Numbered from the stretch's first letter, positions 51,983-62,289 are shown. The stretch: DNA of 64,000 nt from Bacillota bacterium (GCA_023408815.1 JAEYJO010000066.1:5010-69009); one strand, 5' to 3'. Made by a program: numbers and translations. The notes: generated from the letters alone by a model not told the origin.

Positions 51983-53791
51983 ATGAAACGGAAAAGGAAA
52001 GGGTGCCTTTTTGCATTCTGTGTCAGCATAATATTAAATATGATAACTTCCGTTCCGGCGCTGGCATCAGGAAGCAGTGCGGTAGATTTGACTCAGGATG
52101 AAAAGGGGTATCTGGAGGAAAAGAAAGTTCTCATAGTCGCAGTAGTTGACGGATGGCAGCCTTACATGTACAAAAGCAGCGAGGATACCTATTCAGGCTT
52201 TGCCTTGGATATATTGGAAGACTTGCAGAAACAAAATGGAATATCAATGCGATATGTGGAAGCGGAAGATTATGGGAAGGCTCTTGAATTGCTGAAGAAC
52301 GGCCAGGCCGATATCGCCGCCTTTATGGAGAAGGAAGGCCTTCAAGAGGATGTTCAGAAGGGCTTTGTCCCCTATATGACTGCGCCCGTACAGATGATTA
52401 CGGGAAACGATGTGGTACTATTTGAAGAGCGGAATTTGAAGGCGGCCGTACCGACGGGCGCCGATTACATAAATTTTGAAAGTTATGGAAAGATTGAGCG
52501 GATGGAATTTCCGACGCTGGAAGATTGTTTTAAGTCGGTAGAAAAAAAACAGACGGATTTTATCATAAGTGATTTTTATACGGTTGAGTCGCTTACGCGC
52601 TATACGATGGCTCAGACGATAAAGGTAAAGAATATTCCGGACTCCTATGTGACGATAGGATACTTGACCGGAGAATCGGAGATTATCCTGCAGGGAATTC
52701 TGGAAAAGCTGCGGGGGAGCATATCCGAGGCAGAAGTGGCGGATAGTTTGGCGCTTCACGGCGATCGCCTTTCAAATGAATCGAAGATTATAAAATTTAT
52801 ATACAATAATACTTTTATTATTTTTAACGGTATACTCATATTCATCTTTTCCGCAATCGTTATTTTACTCTTATACATAAAAGTGCATGCGGAGAGGCAA
52901 AGCGAGCTGCACAGCCATGAACAGAGTTATCAGCTTCTTGCGGATACCTTTGGTCAGGCGGGGATGGAGTATGATTTTCTAAATGACAGATTAGTGCTTT
53001 TTGGCAATAGACATGATGAAATAGATATACCGGAGGTAGTGGAGAACCTCCATGAGAAATTGGAGAACCGGGAGCTTCGCATTACGCTGACGAAGGAAGA
53101 ATTCGATAAATTCTGTATGAACAGCGAACCGGGCAAGACCTATCAGACAGAATTCCAATGCGGCATGCGGGGAGAGGGATGGAACTGGTTCAGTATGATA
53201 TATATCGTAGTGGGCATTGAGGAATCGCGCCGCATGCAAAGGAGACTTCTGGGCGTTTTGGTGGATGCGCAGAAGCAGCACCAGACTCAGGAGAAATTGT
53301 TGGAGATCGGGCAGTACGACAAACTGACGAAAGTTTTTAACCGGGCGGGAGCGGAGGCGCTACTTGTACAGGCGCTGCAAAATCTGGGAGAATATTCGCA
53401 GAACGTATTTCTGCTGATGGACGTGGATAAGTTCAAACAAATTAATGATAGTTATGGACATTTGTACGGAGATGAGGTACTTCAGGCACTGGGCCGGAAT
53501 ATGCAGGAAATCTTTCAGGGAGATACGATTGTCTGCCGTTGGGGCGGCGATGAGTTCATCATGTTCGTCAGAGGGCCCGGAGCGGAGGATGAGCTGCTTA
53601 GAAAGCGTGTCGAGGAGCTTCGCCGGAGAATGAAGGAATTTCAATACGATGGAGTGGCATATCCCATCGGGCTCAGCATAAGCGGTGTGGTGCCGAAAAA
53701 AGGAATGTCACTTGAGAGCCTGTTTAAAAAAGCGGATGAAATGCTGTATCAGATAAAGCAAGAAGGACGTGACGCTTTTCGTATTCAATAA
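51983..53791 (+). CDS. Diguanylate cyclase with extracellular solute-binding sensor (SBP_bac_3-GGDEF)
   Basis: 602 aa. Signal/membrane segment at about 8-28, an extracellular periplasmic-binding-protein-3-like domain (VDGWQPYMYKSSEDTYSGFAL ... EAEVADSLALHGDRLS), a membrane helix at about 275-298, a PAS-like linker, and a GGDEF domain with LTKVFNRAGAE and CRWGGDEFIMFV, so active cyclase residues are present. It couples binding of a small ligand, such as an amino acid, to c-di-GMP synthesis (inference). Start and signal are clear. Confidence 0.92.
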   Translation: MKRKRKGCLFAFCVSIILNMITSVPALASGSSAVDLTQDEKGYLEEKKVLIVAVVDGWQPYMYKSSEDTYSGFALDILEDLQKQNGISMRYVEAEDYGKALELLKNGQADIAAFMEKEGLQEDVQKGFVPYMTAPVQMITGNDVVLFEERNLKAAVPTGADYINFESYGKIERMEFPTLEDCFKSVEKKQTDFIISDFYTVESLTRYTMAQTIKVKNIPDSYVTIGYLTGESEIILQGILEKLRGSISEAEVADSLALHGDRLSNESKIIKFIYNNTFIIFNGILIFIFSAIVILLLYIKVHAERQSELHSHEQSYQLLADTFGQAGMEYDFLNDRLVLFGNRHDEIDIPEVVENLHEKLENRELRITLTKEEFDKFCMNSEPGKTYQTEFQCGMRGEGWNWFSMIYIVVGIEESRRMQRRLLGVLVDAQKQHQTQEKLLEIGQYDKLTKVFNRAGAEALLVQALQNLGEYSQNVFLLMDVDKFKQINDSYGHLYGDEVLQALGRNMQEIFQGDTIVCRWGGDEFIMFVRGPGAEDELLRKRVEELRRRMKEFQYDGVAYPIGLSISGVVPKKGMSLESLFKKADEMLYQIKQEGRDAFRIQ

Positions 53792-53809
53792 GAATAGGGA
53801 AGAGGAAGA

Positions 53810-54712
53810 ATGATTGACAAGGTCGGTTTGAAAGAGAATATGGTACATGGAACAGTGAAGTTTCCTCTTGCCGTATATTACTGGCAGAAGACGGGGGAAC
53901 GTTTTGCGGTAAAGCTTCACTGGCATGAAGAAACTGAAATCATTTATCTCGTGAGCGGCAGATTCAGCGTGAATATCAACATGAAAATGTATAAGCTGCA
54001 AGGTCCGGTCATCTTATTTGTGGGCGCGGGCGATATCCATTCCATAGAGGGAGAGCCGGGCGGCCTGGAAAATGCAGTAGTATTCGATATGAAGATGCTG
54101 AGCTTCGAACAGTTGGACGGCGTGCAGCTGCAGATTATAACTCCCTTGTTAGAAAAGCGTATGCAGTTTCCTCAAATCGTTACGGGCGATGATCCGATAT
54201 GGGAAGCGCTTAAGAGGCTCTATGAAGCGGTGCTCTCGGAGTCGGAAAAAGAAAATCCTGCTTCCCGTATGAAGGCTAAGGCATATTTGTATGAAATGCT
54301 GGCGTATCTTTATGAAAACGGATGCTTCGTCAACATGGAAAATGCCGGAGATTATAACAGCGAGAAGATCAATAATATAAAAAAAGTCCTGGGATTCATT
54401 CAGGAGCATTATAATAGAAGGATTACGGGCAGGGATATGGCTCAGCTCATCGGTATTAACGAGCAGTATTTTTGCCGGTATTTCAAAAAGATTACAGGAA
54501 AGACTCCTACCATGTATGTCAATGAGGTAAGAATCGAGAAGGCAGCGTGCTTTCTCCAGCAGACCGACCGAAAGATCATAGATATCGCCATGGAGTGCGG
54601 CTATGATAACATGGGATATTTTATTAAGCGTTTTAAAGAACAAAAAGGTTTATCGCCCTCTGAATACAGAGCGAAAAGTCAAAATAGTGTAATAATTGGT
54701 CATAATAGATAA
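53810..54712 (+). CDS. AraC-family transcriptional regulator with cupin sensor
   Basis: 300 aa. An N-terminal cupin-like domain (KLHWHEETEIIYLVSGRFSV, GDIHSIEG) and a C-terminal AraC domain with two helix-turn-helix motifs (ITGRDMAQLIGINEQYFCRY and IIDIAMECGYDNMGYFIKRF). It lies immediately upstream of the alpha-glucosidase gene and is its probable regulator. It is 18 nt downstream of the GGDEF gene. Confidence 0.92.
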   Translation: MIDKVGLKENMVHGTVKFPLAVYYWQKTGERFAVKLHWHEETEIIYLVSGRFSVNINMKMYKLQGPVILFVGAGDIHSIEGEPGGLENAVVFDMKMLSFEQLDGVQLQIITPLLEKRMQFPQIVTGDDPIWEALKRLYEAVLSESEKENPASRMKAKAYLYEMLAYLYENGCFVNMENAGDYNSEKINNIKKVLGFIQEHYNRRITGRDMAQLIGINEQYFCRYFKKITGKTPTMYVNEVRIEKAACFLQQTDRKIIDIAMECGYDNMGYFIKRFKEQKGLSPSEYRAKSQNSVIIGHNR

Positions 54713-54782
54713 AGAATGATAGGATATGTGTTCATATAATGTAATTAAGCTTACAGATTAACAGAAAGGCAAGGTTATTTAT

Positions 54783-56456
54783 ATGAATATGAAAAAACAG
54801 TGGTGGCATGAAAAGGTAGCATACCAGATATATCCTAAGAGCTTCAACGATACTGATGGTGACGGAATCGGGGATATCAGAGGCATTATCGAGAAATTGG
54901 ATTACTTGAAAGAGCTGGGAGTCGACATCATATGGATTTCACCTCTTTATCAGTCGCCCTTTGTGGATCAGGGCTACGATATTTCGGATTATTATAAGAT
55001 AGATCCGGTATTTGGAACGATGGAGGACTTTGACGAGCTTCTTTCAGAAGCGAAGAAGAGGGATATGTATATCCTTATGGATTTGGTGATCAACCACTGT
55101 TCCGACAAACATGAATGGTTCCAAAAAGCACTTGCGGATCCTTACGGCGAATATGCGGATTATTTTTACTTTGAAAAAGGCAAAGACGGCGATCCGCCCA
55201 GCAATTACCGCTCCTATTTCGGAGGCAGCGTATGGCAGCAGGTGGAAGGAACAGATTTATACTATCTCCATTTATTCGCCAGGGAACAGCCTGATTTGAA
55301 CTGGGAAAACCCGAAGGTGAGAAAAGAGCTGTACCGGATGATCAATTGGTGGCTGGATAAGGGGCTGGCAGGTTTTCGTATCGATGCGATCATCAATATA
55401 AAGAAGGTAGTAAGTTTCCCTTCTTATGAACCCGACGGAGACGATGGTCTGGTCAGATGTACGAGAATGGTGGAGGAGGCGGAGGGAGTAGGCGCTTTTC
55501 TCCAGGAGCTAAAGCGGGAAACCTTTGAGAAGCATCATGCGTTTACTGTGGCGGAAGTATTTAATATGAAAGAGGACGAGCTTAGGGAATTTATCGGGGA
55601 GGAAGGACATTTTTCTACCATGTTCGACTTTTCACCTCTTTCTGTAACCTTTGGAAAACACGGCTGGTATGACGCGCCGGAATTCGACTTCGGCAAATGG
55701 AGGGAAGCGTTGTATGTTTCCCAGAAGGAATGCCGGAATGTGGGCTTTTTGGCGAATATCATAGAGAATCACGACGAGCCCAGAGGGGCATGTACTTATC
55801 TTCCAAAGCATGCGCTGAATGACAATGGTACCAAGATGCTTGCCACTACCAGCATTCTGCTGCGTGGACTGCCGTTCCTCTACCAGGGACAGGAAATCGG
55901 CATGAAAAATTGCATGATGGACAGCATCGAAGAATATAATGATATTGATACCGTAAATCAGTACGGGCATGCAAGAAGGGCCGGCTTTTCCGATGAGGAA
56001 GCTCTCCTGGTATGCTTCAGGCACAGCAGGGACAATGCAAGAACCCCGATGCAATGGAGCGGAGAGGACAATGCGGGGTTTACGGAAGGGACTGCATGGA
56101 TTAAGATAAATCCAAACTATAGGGAAATCAACGTAAAGGCGCAGGAGAAGGATGCAAAGTCCGTGCTCTCTTACTATAAAAGGCTAATAGCTCTTAGAAA
56201 GTCGGAGGCTTATAGTGAAATATTTACTTACGGCGATTTCCAGCCGGCCTTCGAATCGGAGGAAATGATATTCGCTTACTATAGACAAGCGGAAAACAGA
56301 CGAGTCCTCATTGCGGCGAACTTTGGGGAAGAGGAGGCTTTACTTAACGTAGGCGGAGCGGGGAAAATGCTGCTATGTAATATGGAGGATATAGAAAACC
56401 GAGACAGCAGACTGCTTCTTCCATCTTGCGGAGCGGCAGTAATAGAATTGATGTAA
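54783..56456 (+). CDS. Oligo-1,6-glucosidase/alpha-glucosidase (GH13)
   Basis: 557 aa, of the usual length for GH13_31. The four conserved regions are present: DLVINH, GFRIDAI (nucleophile Asp201), VAEVF (acid Glu258) and ENHDEP (transition-state Asp331), together with KSFNDTDGDGIGDIRGI at the start. It is cytoplasmic (no signal) and hydrolyses isomaltose-type alpha-1,6 or other short alpha-glucosides. Preceded by AAAGGCAAGG. Confidence 0.95.
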   Translation: MNMKKQWWHEKVAYQIYPKSFNDTDGDGIGDIRGIIEKLDYLKELGVDIIWISPLYQSPFVDQGYDISDYYKIDPVFGTMEDFDELLSEAKKRDMYILMDLVINHCSDKHEWFQKALADPYGEYADYFYFEKGKDGDPPSNYRSYFGGSVWQQVEGTDLYYLHLFAREQPDLNWENPKVRKELYRMINWWLDKGLAGFRIDAIINIKKVVSFPSYEPDGDDGLVRCTRMVEEAEGVGAFLQELKRETFEKHHAFTVAEVFNMKEDELREFIGEEGHFSTMFDFSPLSVTFGKHGWYDAPEFDFGKWREALYVSQKECRNVGFLANIIENHDEPRGACTYLPKHALNDNGTKMLATTSILLRGLPFLYQGQEIGMKNCMMDSIEEYNDIDTVNQYGHARRAGFSDEEALLVCFRHSRDNARTPMQWSGEDNAGFTEGTAWIKINPNYREINVKAQEKDAKSVLSYYKRLIALRKSEAYSEIFTYGDFQPAFESEEMIFAYYRQAENRRVLIAANFGEEEALLNVGGAGKMLLCNMEDIENRDSRLLLPSCGAAVIELM

Positions 56457-56489
56457 GAGTTAAAATAATACATATAATTTCAGTAATAC

Positions 56490-56533
56490 AAAAGACATGT
56501 GGAACCGGAAGAATGGTTTTATATGTCTTTTTG
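56490..56533 (+). terminator. Terminator after the alpha-glucosidase gene
   Basis: AAAAGACAT and ATGTCTTTT arms with inner AACC/GGTT pairing and a T-rich tail. Confidence 0.75.
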
Positions 56534-56566
56534 TGTAAAAAGACGGTCAGAGTCAGGGAGAGTTAC

Positions 56567-57763
56567 ATGAAAAAAGCTTTAACGTATTTAGGCCTGTGTC
56601 CGGGCGGAAGGTATGGAAAAGACGTGGAGAAAGAATTATTTTACTATTCGAAGCAGTCGTATCACATTATGCGGTTCATTATCTGCGTATGCGAATTTGT
56701 GCTGATATTCCTGTCGGCGAAGAAGACGGAAGGTATTTTCAGTGCGGAAACGGAAATGGGCTATTTCCTCTTATACGCGGGAATGCTGGCCGTAACGGTG
56801 GCTTTTATAGGACTGGATATTCTATGGGAAGTGAAGAAGTTTAAAAGGTATACCTTTTATAGAAATCTGGGCTTCGTCTATGTGATGCTTACAGCGATAT
56901 GGGCTTGCGGAATCACGCTGTTCGACCGCTTCCGGGGGGATGGTCTGACCGTATATACCTATATGCTTTTGATGATTGCAGCGCTTGCTGTGCTGGAGCC
57001 ATGGCAGAGCATTCTGACTTTTTCGTCGGCCTTCGTCGTGTTCAGTGCAGGGCTTCCCTATTTTCCTGCCCCTGCCGGGGAAGAGAATATTTTTTACCAG
57101 AGAATGAACGGCTTTTTTATTGCTCTTATTTCTGTTGCAGTCTCTGTTTACTTCAATTGGTATAGAGCGAGAAATTATAAGAACCAGAAAATTATCGACG
57201 AACAGAACAAAGAGCTTTCCATGGCTAATGAGCGCCTGAATCGAGAAATCATCGTGGATAGCCTGACCGGATTATATAATAGACGTTATTTGGCGGAAAT
57301 CGTGCATCTGCGCTTCCATGACAGCATAGACAAAATGGAGAAAAAGCCGTTGGCCTGCCTGATGCTGGATATAGATTATTTTAAGCAGTATAACGATACG
57401 TACGGACATCAGCAAGGGGATGAGTGTCTGGTAAAGATATCAAAAATCATGAAACGGTGCCTTCCTGCGGATACGGCGAAAATCGTACGTTACGGTGGGG
57501 AAGAATTTGTTATCTTCATCTTTGGCTGCACAGATGAGCAGGCCCTTGCCTACGCAGAAAATCTGCGGGAAGCGGTGGAAAAGAGCCACTTTGAAAGGCA
57601 GGATACGGCACAGGAATTCCTTACGGTCAGTATAGGAGTTTACACGGGGATTCCCGACAGTGCAGACAATTCTGAAATGCGCGGCTTTATCTGCAAGGCG
57701 GACGAAGCCTTATACGAAGCGAAGCGGGCCGGAAGAAACTGTGTAAAGGTATGCGGGAAATAG
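56567..57763 (+). CDS. Membrane diguanylate cyclase (multi-TM GGDEF)
   Basis: 398 aa from MKKALTYLGLCPGG, where GGGAGAG precedes ATG 56567; the longer frame has no ribosome site. Six hydrophobic helices occupy residues ~35-205. The coiled linker precedes DSLTGLYNRRYLAE and the active-site VRYGGEEFVIFIF. It is an active-looking cyclase with an unknown membrane-sensed signal. Confidence 0.93.
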   Translation: MKKALTYLGLCPGGRYGKDVEKELFYYSKQSYHIMRFIICVCEFVLIFLSAKKTEGIFSAETEMGYFLLYAGMLAVTVAFIGLDILWEVKKFKRYTFYRNLGFVYVMLTAIWACGITLFDRFRGDGLTVYTYMLLMIAALAVLEPWQSILTFSSAFVVFSAGLPYFPAPAGEENIFYQRMNGFFIALISVAVSVYFNWYRARNYKNQKIIDEQNKELSMANERLNREIIVDSLTGLYNRRYLAEIVHLRFHDSIDKMEKKPLACLMLDIDYFKQYNDTYGHQQGDECLVKISKIMKRCLPADTAKIVRYGGEEFVIFIFGCTDEQALAYAENLREAVEKSHFERQDTAQEFLTVSIGVYTGIPDSADNSEMRGFICKADEALYEAKRAGRNCVKVCGK

Positions 57764-57791
57764 GGGGGGCGTATTAACGCCCTCTTTTTTT
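57762..57791 (+). terminator. Terminator after the membrane diguanylate cyclase
   Basis: GGGGGCG and CGCCCTC arms around TATTAA, followed by TTTTTTT. Confidence 0.8.
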
Positions 57792-57928
57792 ACATTGATT
57801 TTACCCAATCTTAACATAAGAAGGATAGCTGTAAAAAGATAAATATATTACGATGGAAAGCAATAACATCTATGGAATGAAATGGGTGAAGAATACTCAT
57901 TAGGAAATGCAAAGGAGATAATTTAATA

Positions 57929-58594
57929 TTGAAGCAGATCACATATAAGATGATAAAGGATTCGGAGGAAATAAACGCCTATATAAAGAAAGGGAATGAA
58001 ACTCTCGGGATCATGGGATATACGGAACATTCGGAGCGGCATGCGGCGAAGGTAGCGGAGATGGCGGGAAAAATTTTAAGGGAATCGGGATATGGAAAAA
58101 ATGTTATAGAGCTGGCTAAGATCGCGGGATATATGCACGACATCGGAAACAGCATAAACCGTTCGGATCACGCCCATAGCGGCGCATTGATGGCATTTCA
58201 GATATTGCGCGATATGGGAATGGATTATAAGGACATAGCAGTGGTGGTAAGCGCTATCGGGCAGCATGATGAAAGCACAGGAATGGCAGTGGACGAGGTG
58301 TCGGCAGCGCTGATACTGGCGGATAAGACCGATGTACGGAGAAACCGGGTGAGAAATCAGAATATTTCTACCTTTGATAAGCACGATAGGGTAAATTACG
58401 CAGCCATATCCTCTGAGCTTGAAATCCATGCGGATAAAAAGGTCATCCGGCTGGATATAGAGTTGGACGAAGAAATTTGCTCTATTATGGATTATTTTGA
58501 AATATTTCTGCAAAGAATGCTGATGTGTAAAAGAGCGTCGGAAATCCTCGGTATGCAGTTCAAATTAAATGCAAACGGTAATAAAATCTGTTGA
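57929..58594 (+). CDS. HD-domain phosphohydrolase
   Basis: 221 aa from TTG 57929, with AAAGGAGAT about 10 nt upstream. The HD motifs are HSERHAAKV, AKIAGYMHDIGNS, HAHSGALMAF and IGQHDE. It overlaps the 58609 gene's leader by a few bases and may act on nucleotides or cyclic dinucleotides; the neighbouring c-di-GMP genes favour the latter (inference). Confidence 0.87.
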   Translation: MKQITYKMIKDSEEINAYIKKGNETLGIMGYTEHSERHAAKVAEMAGKILRESGYGKNVIELAKIAGYMHDIGNSINRSDHAHSGALMAFQILRDMGMDYKDIAVVVSAIGQHDESTGMAVDEVSAALILADKTDVRRNRVRNQNISTFDKHDRVNYAAISSELEIHADKKVIRLDIELDEEICSIMDYFEIFLQRMLMCKRASEILGMQFKLNANGNKIC

Positions 58595-58608
58595 GAGGCA
58601 AAGCGAAG

Positions 58609-60348
58609 ATGATAGACTGGAAGCTGGAACTGGACGATATTATTGAGAGGAAGAGGATAAGGTCGGTATTTCAACCGATTGTATCCCTGCGGGATGGGGA
58701 TATTCTCGGATTCGAGGCACTTAGCCGTATTATAGGTGATTCTGCGATCGAAAATATAGAAGTGCTGTTCGAGCAGGCGGTGCTGCAAGGAAGAATCTGG
58801 GAATTGGAGAAGCTGTGCAGGGCAAAGTCCTTAAGCACGCTATTTGAAACAAGAAGCTATAAGAAAAAGCTGTTTTTAAATGTGAATCCTCTTGTAATGC
58901 ACGATGCGAAATTCCGGCAGGGATTCACGAAGGAGCATTTGGATACTTATCATGTTTCCCCGGAGCAGGTGATTATAGAAATAACGGAAAACAGCTCGGT
59001 CGAGGAAAGCGAAGCATTTCAGGCAACGGTTGTGCACTATAAGGAACAGGGATATGAAATTGCGCTGGATGATGTGGGCTCCTGCTATTCCGGACTGAAC
59101 CTGATCTGCGACATAAAGCCTCATTTTCTAAAGCTGGATAGGAAATTAGTACAGAACATTCACAATGACGGAATGAAACGTGCCTTGATAAAAAGTTTGG
59201 TGGGACTTACCGATAGTCTGGGAATGTTCTTGATTGCAGAAGGAATTGAGGCGGAGGAGGAGCTGGATGCGCTCATAGAGATGGGTGTTCACTATGGACA
59301 GGGCTTTCTGCTTTGCCGTCCCGGAGAGGTAATAGAAACTCTGGATCAACAAGTGCTTTCTATCATAAAGAAATGCAATGCGAGGAAAAACAGTGGGATT
59401 CACCTGGGTGTGGAGAAATATTACATCGGTAATATCAGTACCTTTGGTAAGACGGTTCCCTTTCATATGATGGTGGAAGAGGTCGCTGTGCTATTCGATA
59501 AGAACCCCGATATTCAGGGTGTGACAATAATCGATAATAACAATAGGGCTATGGGGATCGTAACGAGGGACAGGCTGAGCCAGTGTTTGGGGGGAAGATA
59601 CGGTTTCAGCCTTCACCAAAGGAAAAAAATCGGCTCCATCATGGAAAAAAGGTTTTTGATGGTGGACTACATGACTTCCATCAGTTCTGTTGCGAACAGT
59701 GCCATGGAAAGAGAAAACGAATGCCTCTATGACTTCGTAGTGGTGACTAGCGGGGGAGAATATGCCGGGATAGTGACCGTCAGAGACCTTCTTCAAAAGA
59801 CGATAGAAATTGCAGTAACTACGGCAAAATTACAAAATCCGTTAACGGAGCTGCCGGGAAACCTCTTAATAGAGGAGGAAATCGAAAAGGCGATACGAAG
59901 CGAAGAAAAATATACAGTGGTATATTTCGACCTGGATAATTTCAAAGCATTTAACGACGTTTATGGTTTCGGAAAGGGCGATTTGGCAATCAAGGAATTC
60001 GCCAGGATATTGAAGCGCAATATATCCGAAGAGGACTTTGTAGGGCATATCGGAGGCGACGATTTTGTAGCCATATTCAAGAATCATAACTGCGAGTACC
60101 TTTGTACGAGAATCATAAAGGATTATGAGGAAAAAGTGCATAGCTATTATTCGCCGGAGGACCGCAGAAACGGATATATTGAAACTCCTAACAGACAAGG
60201 AGAAATGGAGCGTTTTCCACTGTTGTCGGTAACGGCGGCCATGGCTGACAATAGGGAAAAAAGTTATTCCTCCGCGGAGGAAATATCGGAACTTTTGGCG
60301 GCGAGAAAGAAATATAAAAAAAATCAGAAGGGGAAAGTGGCAATGTAG
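58609..60348 (+). CDS. EAL-CBS-GGDEF protein (probable c-di-GMP phosphodiesterase)
   Basis: 579 aa from MIDWKLELDDIIERK. The EAL domain (about residues 1-245) keeps FEALSRI, NVNPLVMHD, IEITENS, LDDVGSCYSG, LKLDRKLV, EGIEAEEEL and GQGF, so it looks catalytic. Two CBS repeats follow (ISTFGKTVPFHMMVEEVAVLF to GIVTVRDLL). The C-terminal GGDEF domain reads HIGGDDFVAIF. CBS pairs often bind adenine nucleotides, which would tie c-di-GMP turnover to energy state (inference). GGDDF is altered and may have lost activity. Confidence 0.92.
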   Translation: MIDWKLELDDIIERKRIRSVFQPIVSLRDGDILGFEALSRIIGDSAIENIEVLFEQAVLQGRIWELEKLCRAKSLSTLFETRSYKKKLFLNVNPLVMHDAKFRQGFTKEHLDTYHVSPEQVIIEITENSSVEESEAFQATVVHYKEQGYEIALDDVGSCYSGLNLICDIKPHFLKLDRKLVQNIHNDGMKRALIKSLVGLTDSLGMFLIAEGIEAEEELDALIEMGVHYGQGFLLCRPGEVIETLDQQVLSIIKKCNARKNSGIHLGVEKYYIGNISTFGKTVPFHMMVEEVAVLFDKNPDIQGVTIIDNNNRAMGIVTRDRLSQCLGGRYGFSLHQRKKIGSIMEKRFLMVDYMTSISSVANSAMERENECLYDFVVVTSGGEYAGIVTVRDLLQKTIEIAVTTAKLQNPLTELPGNLLIEEEIEKAIRSEEKYTVVYFDLDNFKAFNDVYGFGKGDLAIKEFARILKRNISEEDFVGHIGGDDFVAIFKNHNCEYLCTRIIKDYEEKVHSYYSPEDRRNGYIETPNRQGEMERFPLLSVTAAMADNREKSYSSAEEISELLAARKKYKKNQKGKVAM

Positions 60349-60371
60349 AGAAATGTGCCGGCACTTTCCCC
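60330..60371 (+). terminator. Hairpin at the end of the EAL gene
   Basis: GGGGAAAGTG and CACTTTCCCC are perfect arms that include the last codons of the gene. There is no T-run, so it may act as a stabiliser rather than a terminator. Confidence 0.55.
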
Positions 60372-60623
60372 GATTTCAATTCGTTCAACCGGCGCCGGAA
60401 CAATCGGCCTGTCTGGTTCATCCATGTCTCTCACTTCTCCAAAGAAAAAAGTAAGCGGCTGCACAACATATAAAGTTAAGATTTATTCTATTGATTTTAT
60501 TCGATCTGGAGTTTACACTACAAACTATAAATGTTAAAAAATTACCTGTTACATGGAATAGGTTGTATTCGGTCGTCATTGCCTGGATAATATAAAAGTT
60601 GATAAAAACATGGGGAGGAAGGA

Positions 60624-62207
60624 ATGAAAGGCAAAAGTTCAAGAAAAACTATATTTATCATAAGTATAACAGTAATTCTGCTTTTTATTTCTGGATATAT
60701 ATTTATATTTCGGATTGATAAAAGGATCATTCAACCCAATGACAGGCAGACTAATACCAGAATCGACGTGGATACGCGCCTCCTTTTTTCAGAGGTTGAG
60801 AAATTGATAATAAATAAAATGAGACAAGGGAAGATTCCTGGATTATCAGTGGCGATTGTCAAAGACGGAGAAACGGCGTATAAAGCGGGCTTCGGTTATT
60901 CCAATATAAAAACCGGCGAGAAAGTTACATCCGATACTTTATTTCAACTTGCTTCAAACAGTAAGGCTTTTACAGCTCTCGGAGTGCTGCAATTACAAAA
61001 AGACGGTCTAATAAATCTGGAGGAGCCTGTTTCAAAATACATACCATGGTTGAAACTCCTTTATAACGGTAAAGAAACCGACGTGACCATTGCAGAATTT
61101 CTATATCACACAAGCGGAATCTCATCCAATACGATTTACGGGATTCCTGAACTGAATGATGAAAATGATGATGCAATTGAAAAGACCGTCAGAACGGTCG
61201 TTGGTCTGGAACTAGTAAGTAAGCCTGGTACTAAATACGAATATGCAACCATTAACTATGATGTTTTGGGACTGCTTATTGAAAAAGCCTCGGGGGAAAA
61301 ATATGAAGATTATATTCAGAAATATGTGCTTGATGCCGCAGGACTAAGCGATACCTATATGTTTAAAGGCAAGGCGAATGCGACCGACCTGGCATCCGGA
61401 TATAAACCAGGCTTCTTATTGTCGCAGCATTACAATGCCCCTTGGTATGAAGGCAATAAACCGGCGGGATATATCATTTCCTGCGCCGATGATATGGCTG
61501 AATGGCTGAAAATTCAGATGGACACAAGCGAATCGTCTTTACTGGACACAAAATTAATTGCCCGATCACAATATCCCAATCTCAGTGTAGACACTTTTGG
61601 AGAGGGAATGGCCTATGCTGCCGGCTGGATAGTATATAATAACGCGGGGACGGAAATTCTTCACAGCGGTTCCAATCCTAATTTTTCTTCGTTTATAATA
61701 TTTAGACCAGATGAAAAAACAGGTGTGGCAATCTTATGTAATACAAATACGACATACACTATGGATATTGCGCAATCAATTATAAAACTTTTTTCTGACA
61801 GTCAAAGCAGCTATATAAGTGTCGCAGATTATAATCAAAAGATAGATCAGGTTTGCACAGCGATAATTTTCATATTGTTCTTTGCTATATGTGTAAACCT
61901 ATACTCACTTATAAGTTCGATTTATCAGTTGGCAACAAAGAAAGAAAAGCTTTGTTCACTAAGTAAAAAAATTGTTATAAAAATATCTGTTATATCGATT
62001 ATCTTTGTTATGATAAGCGGCATCGTATATTTTTTACCAGGATTTTTATTTAATGGAGCAACATGGAATTACATGATTGTATGGTACCCGGTTACCGTGA
62101 AGGTTGTATTATATTTAATCTATACATCATTATTTCTATTATTATGCAATATTTTATTAAGAACTTTCGCACTAGGTGTCCATGAAAGTAACATCAAAAA
62201 AGGTTGA
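60624..62207 (+). CDS. Membrane-bound serine hydrolase (class C beta-lactamase/DD-peptidase-like)
   Basis: 527 aa. An N-terminal membrane helix, then the beta-lactamase-type fold: LASNSKAFTAL with Ser111-x-x-Lys114, YATINYDVLGLLIEKASGE (Tyr motif) and HSGSNPNF as the third motif. The last ~110 residues carry three or four membrane helices. The active site faces outside, so it likely acts on peptidoglycan or peptides. It has a strong GGGGAGGAAGG site. Confidence 0.9.
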   Translation: MKGKSSRKTIFIISITVILLFISGYIFIFRIDKRIIQPNDRQTNTRIDVDTRLLFSEVEKLIINKMRQGKIPGLSVAIVKDGETAYKAGFGYSNIKTGEKVTSDTLFQLASNSKAFTALGVLQLQKDGLINLEEPVSKYIPWLKLLYNGKETDVTIAEFLYHTSGISSNTIYGIPELNDENDDAIEKTVRTVVGLELVSKPGTKYEYATINYDVLGLLIEKASGEKYEDYIQKYVLDAAGLSDTYMFKGKANATDLASGYKPGFLLSQHYNAPWYEGNKPAGYIISCADDMAEWLKIQMDTSESSLLDTKLIARSQYPNLSVDTFGEGMAYAAGWIVYNNAGTEILHSGSNPNFSSFIIFRPDEKTGVAILCNTNTTYTMDIAQSIIKLFSDSQSSYISVADYNQKIDQVCTAIIFILFFAICVNLYSLISSIYQLATKKEKLCSLSKKIVIKISVISIIFVMISGIVYFLPGFLFNGATWNYMIVWYPVTVKVVLYLIYTSLFLLLCNILLRTFALGVHESNIKKG

Positions 62208-62232
62208 CATTGTCCGCTGCTTTTAATAAACT
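62204..62232 (+). promoter_or_regulatory. Promoter of the trpB2 gene
   Basis: TTGACA overlaps the stop of the serine hydrolase gene; TAAACT follows with 17-bp spacing, about 60 nt before the ATG. Confidence 0.6.
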
Positions 62233-62289
62233 TGATGTAAGCTTCACTGTATTGCACTAAAACAATAAAGTCCCGAGAGGAGAAATTAA

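Noticed and set aside
54713..54782. Riboswitch in front of the alpha-glucosidase gene
   Set aside because: The gap is only 70 nt with no conserved fold or terminator hairpin.
60355..60537. 60-aa reading frame after the EAL gene
   Set aside because: No ribosome site, starts inside the hairpin, and the composition is not protein-like.
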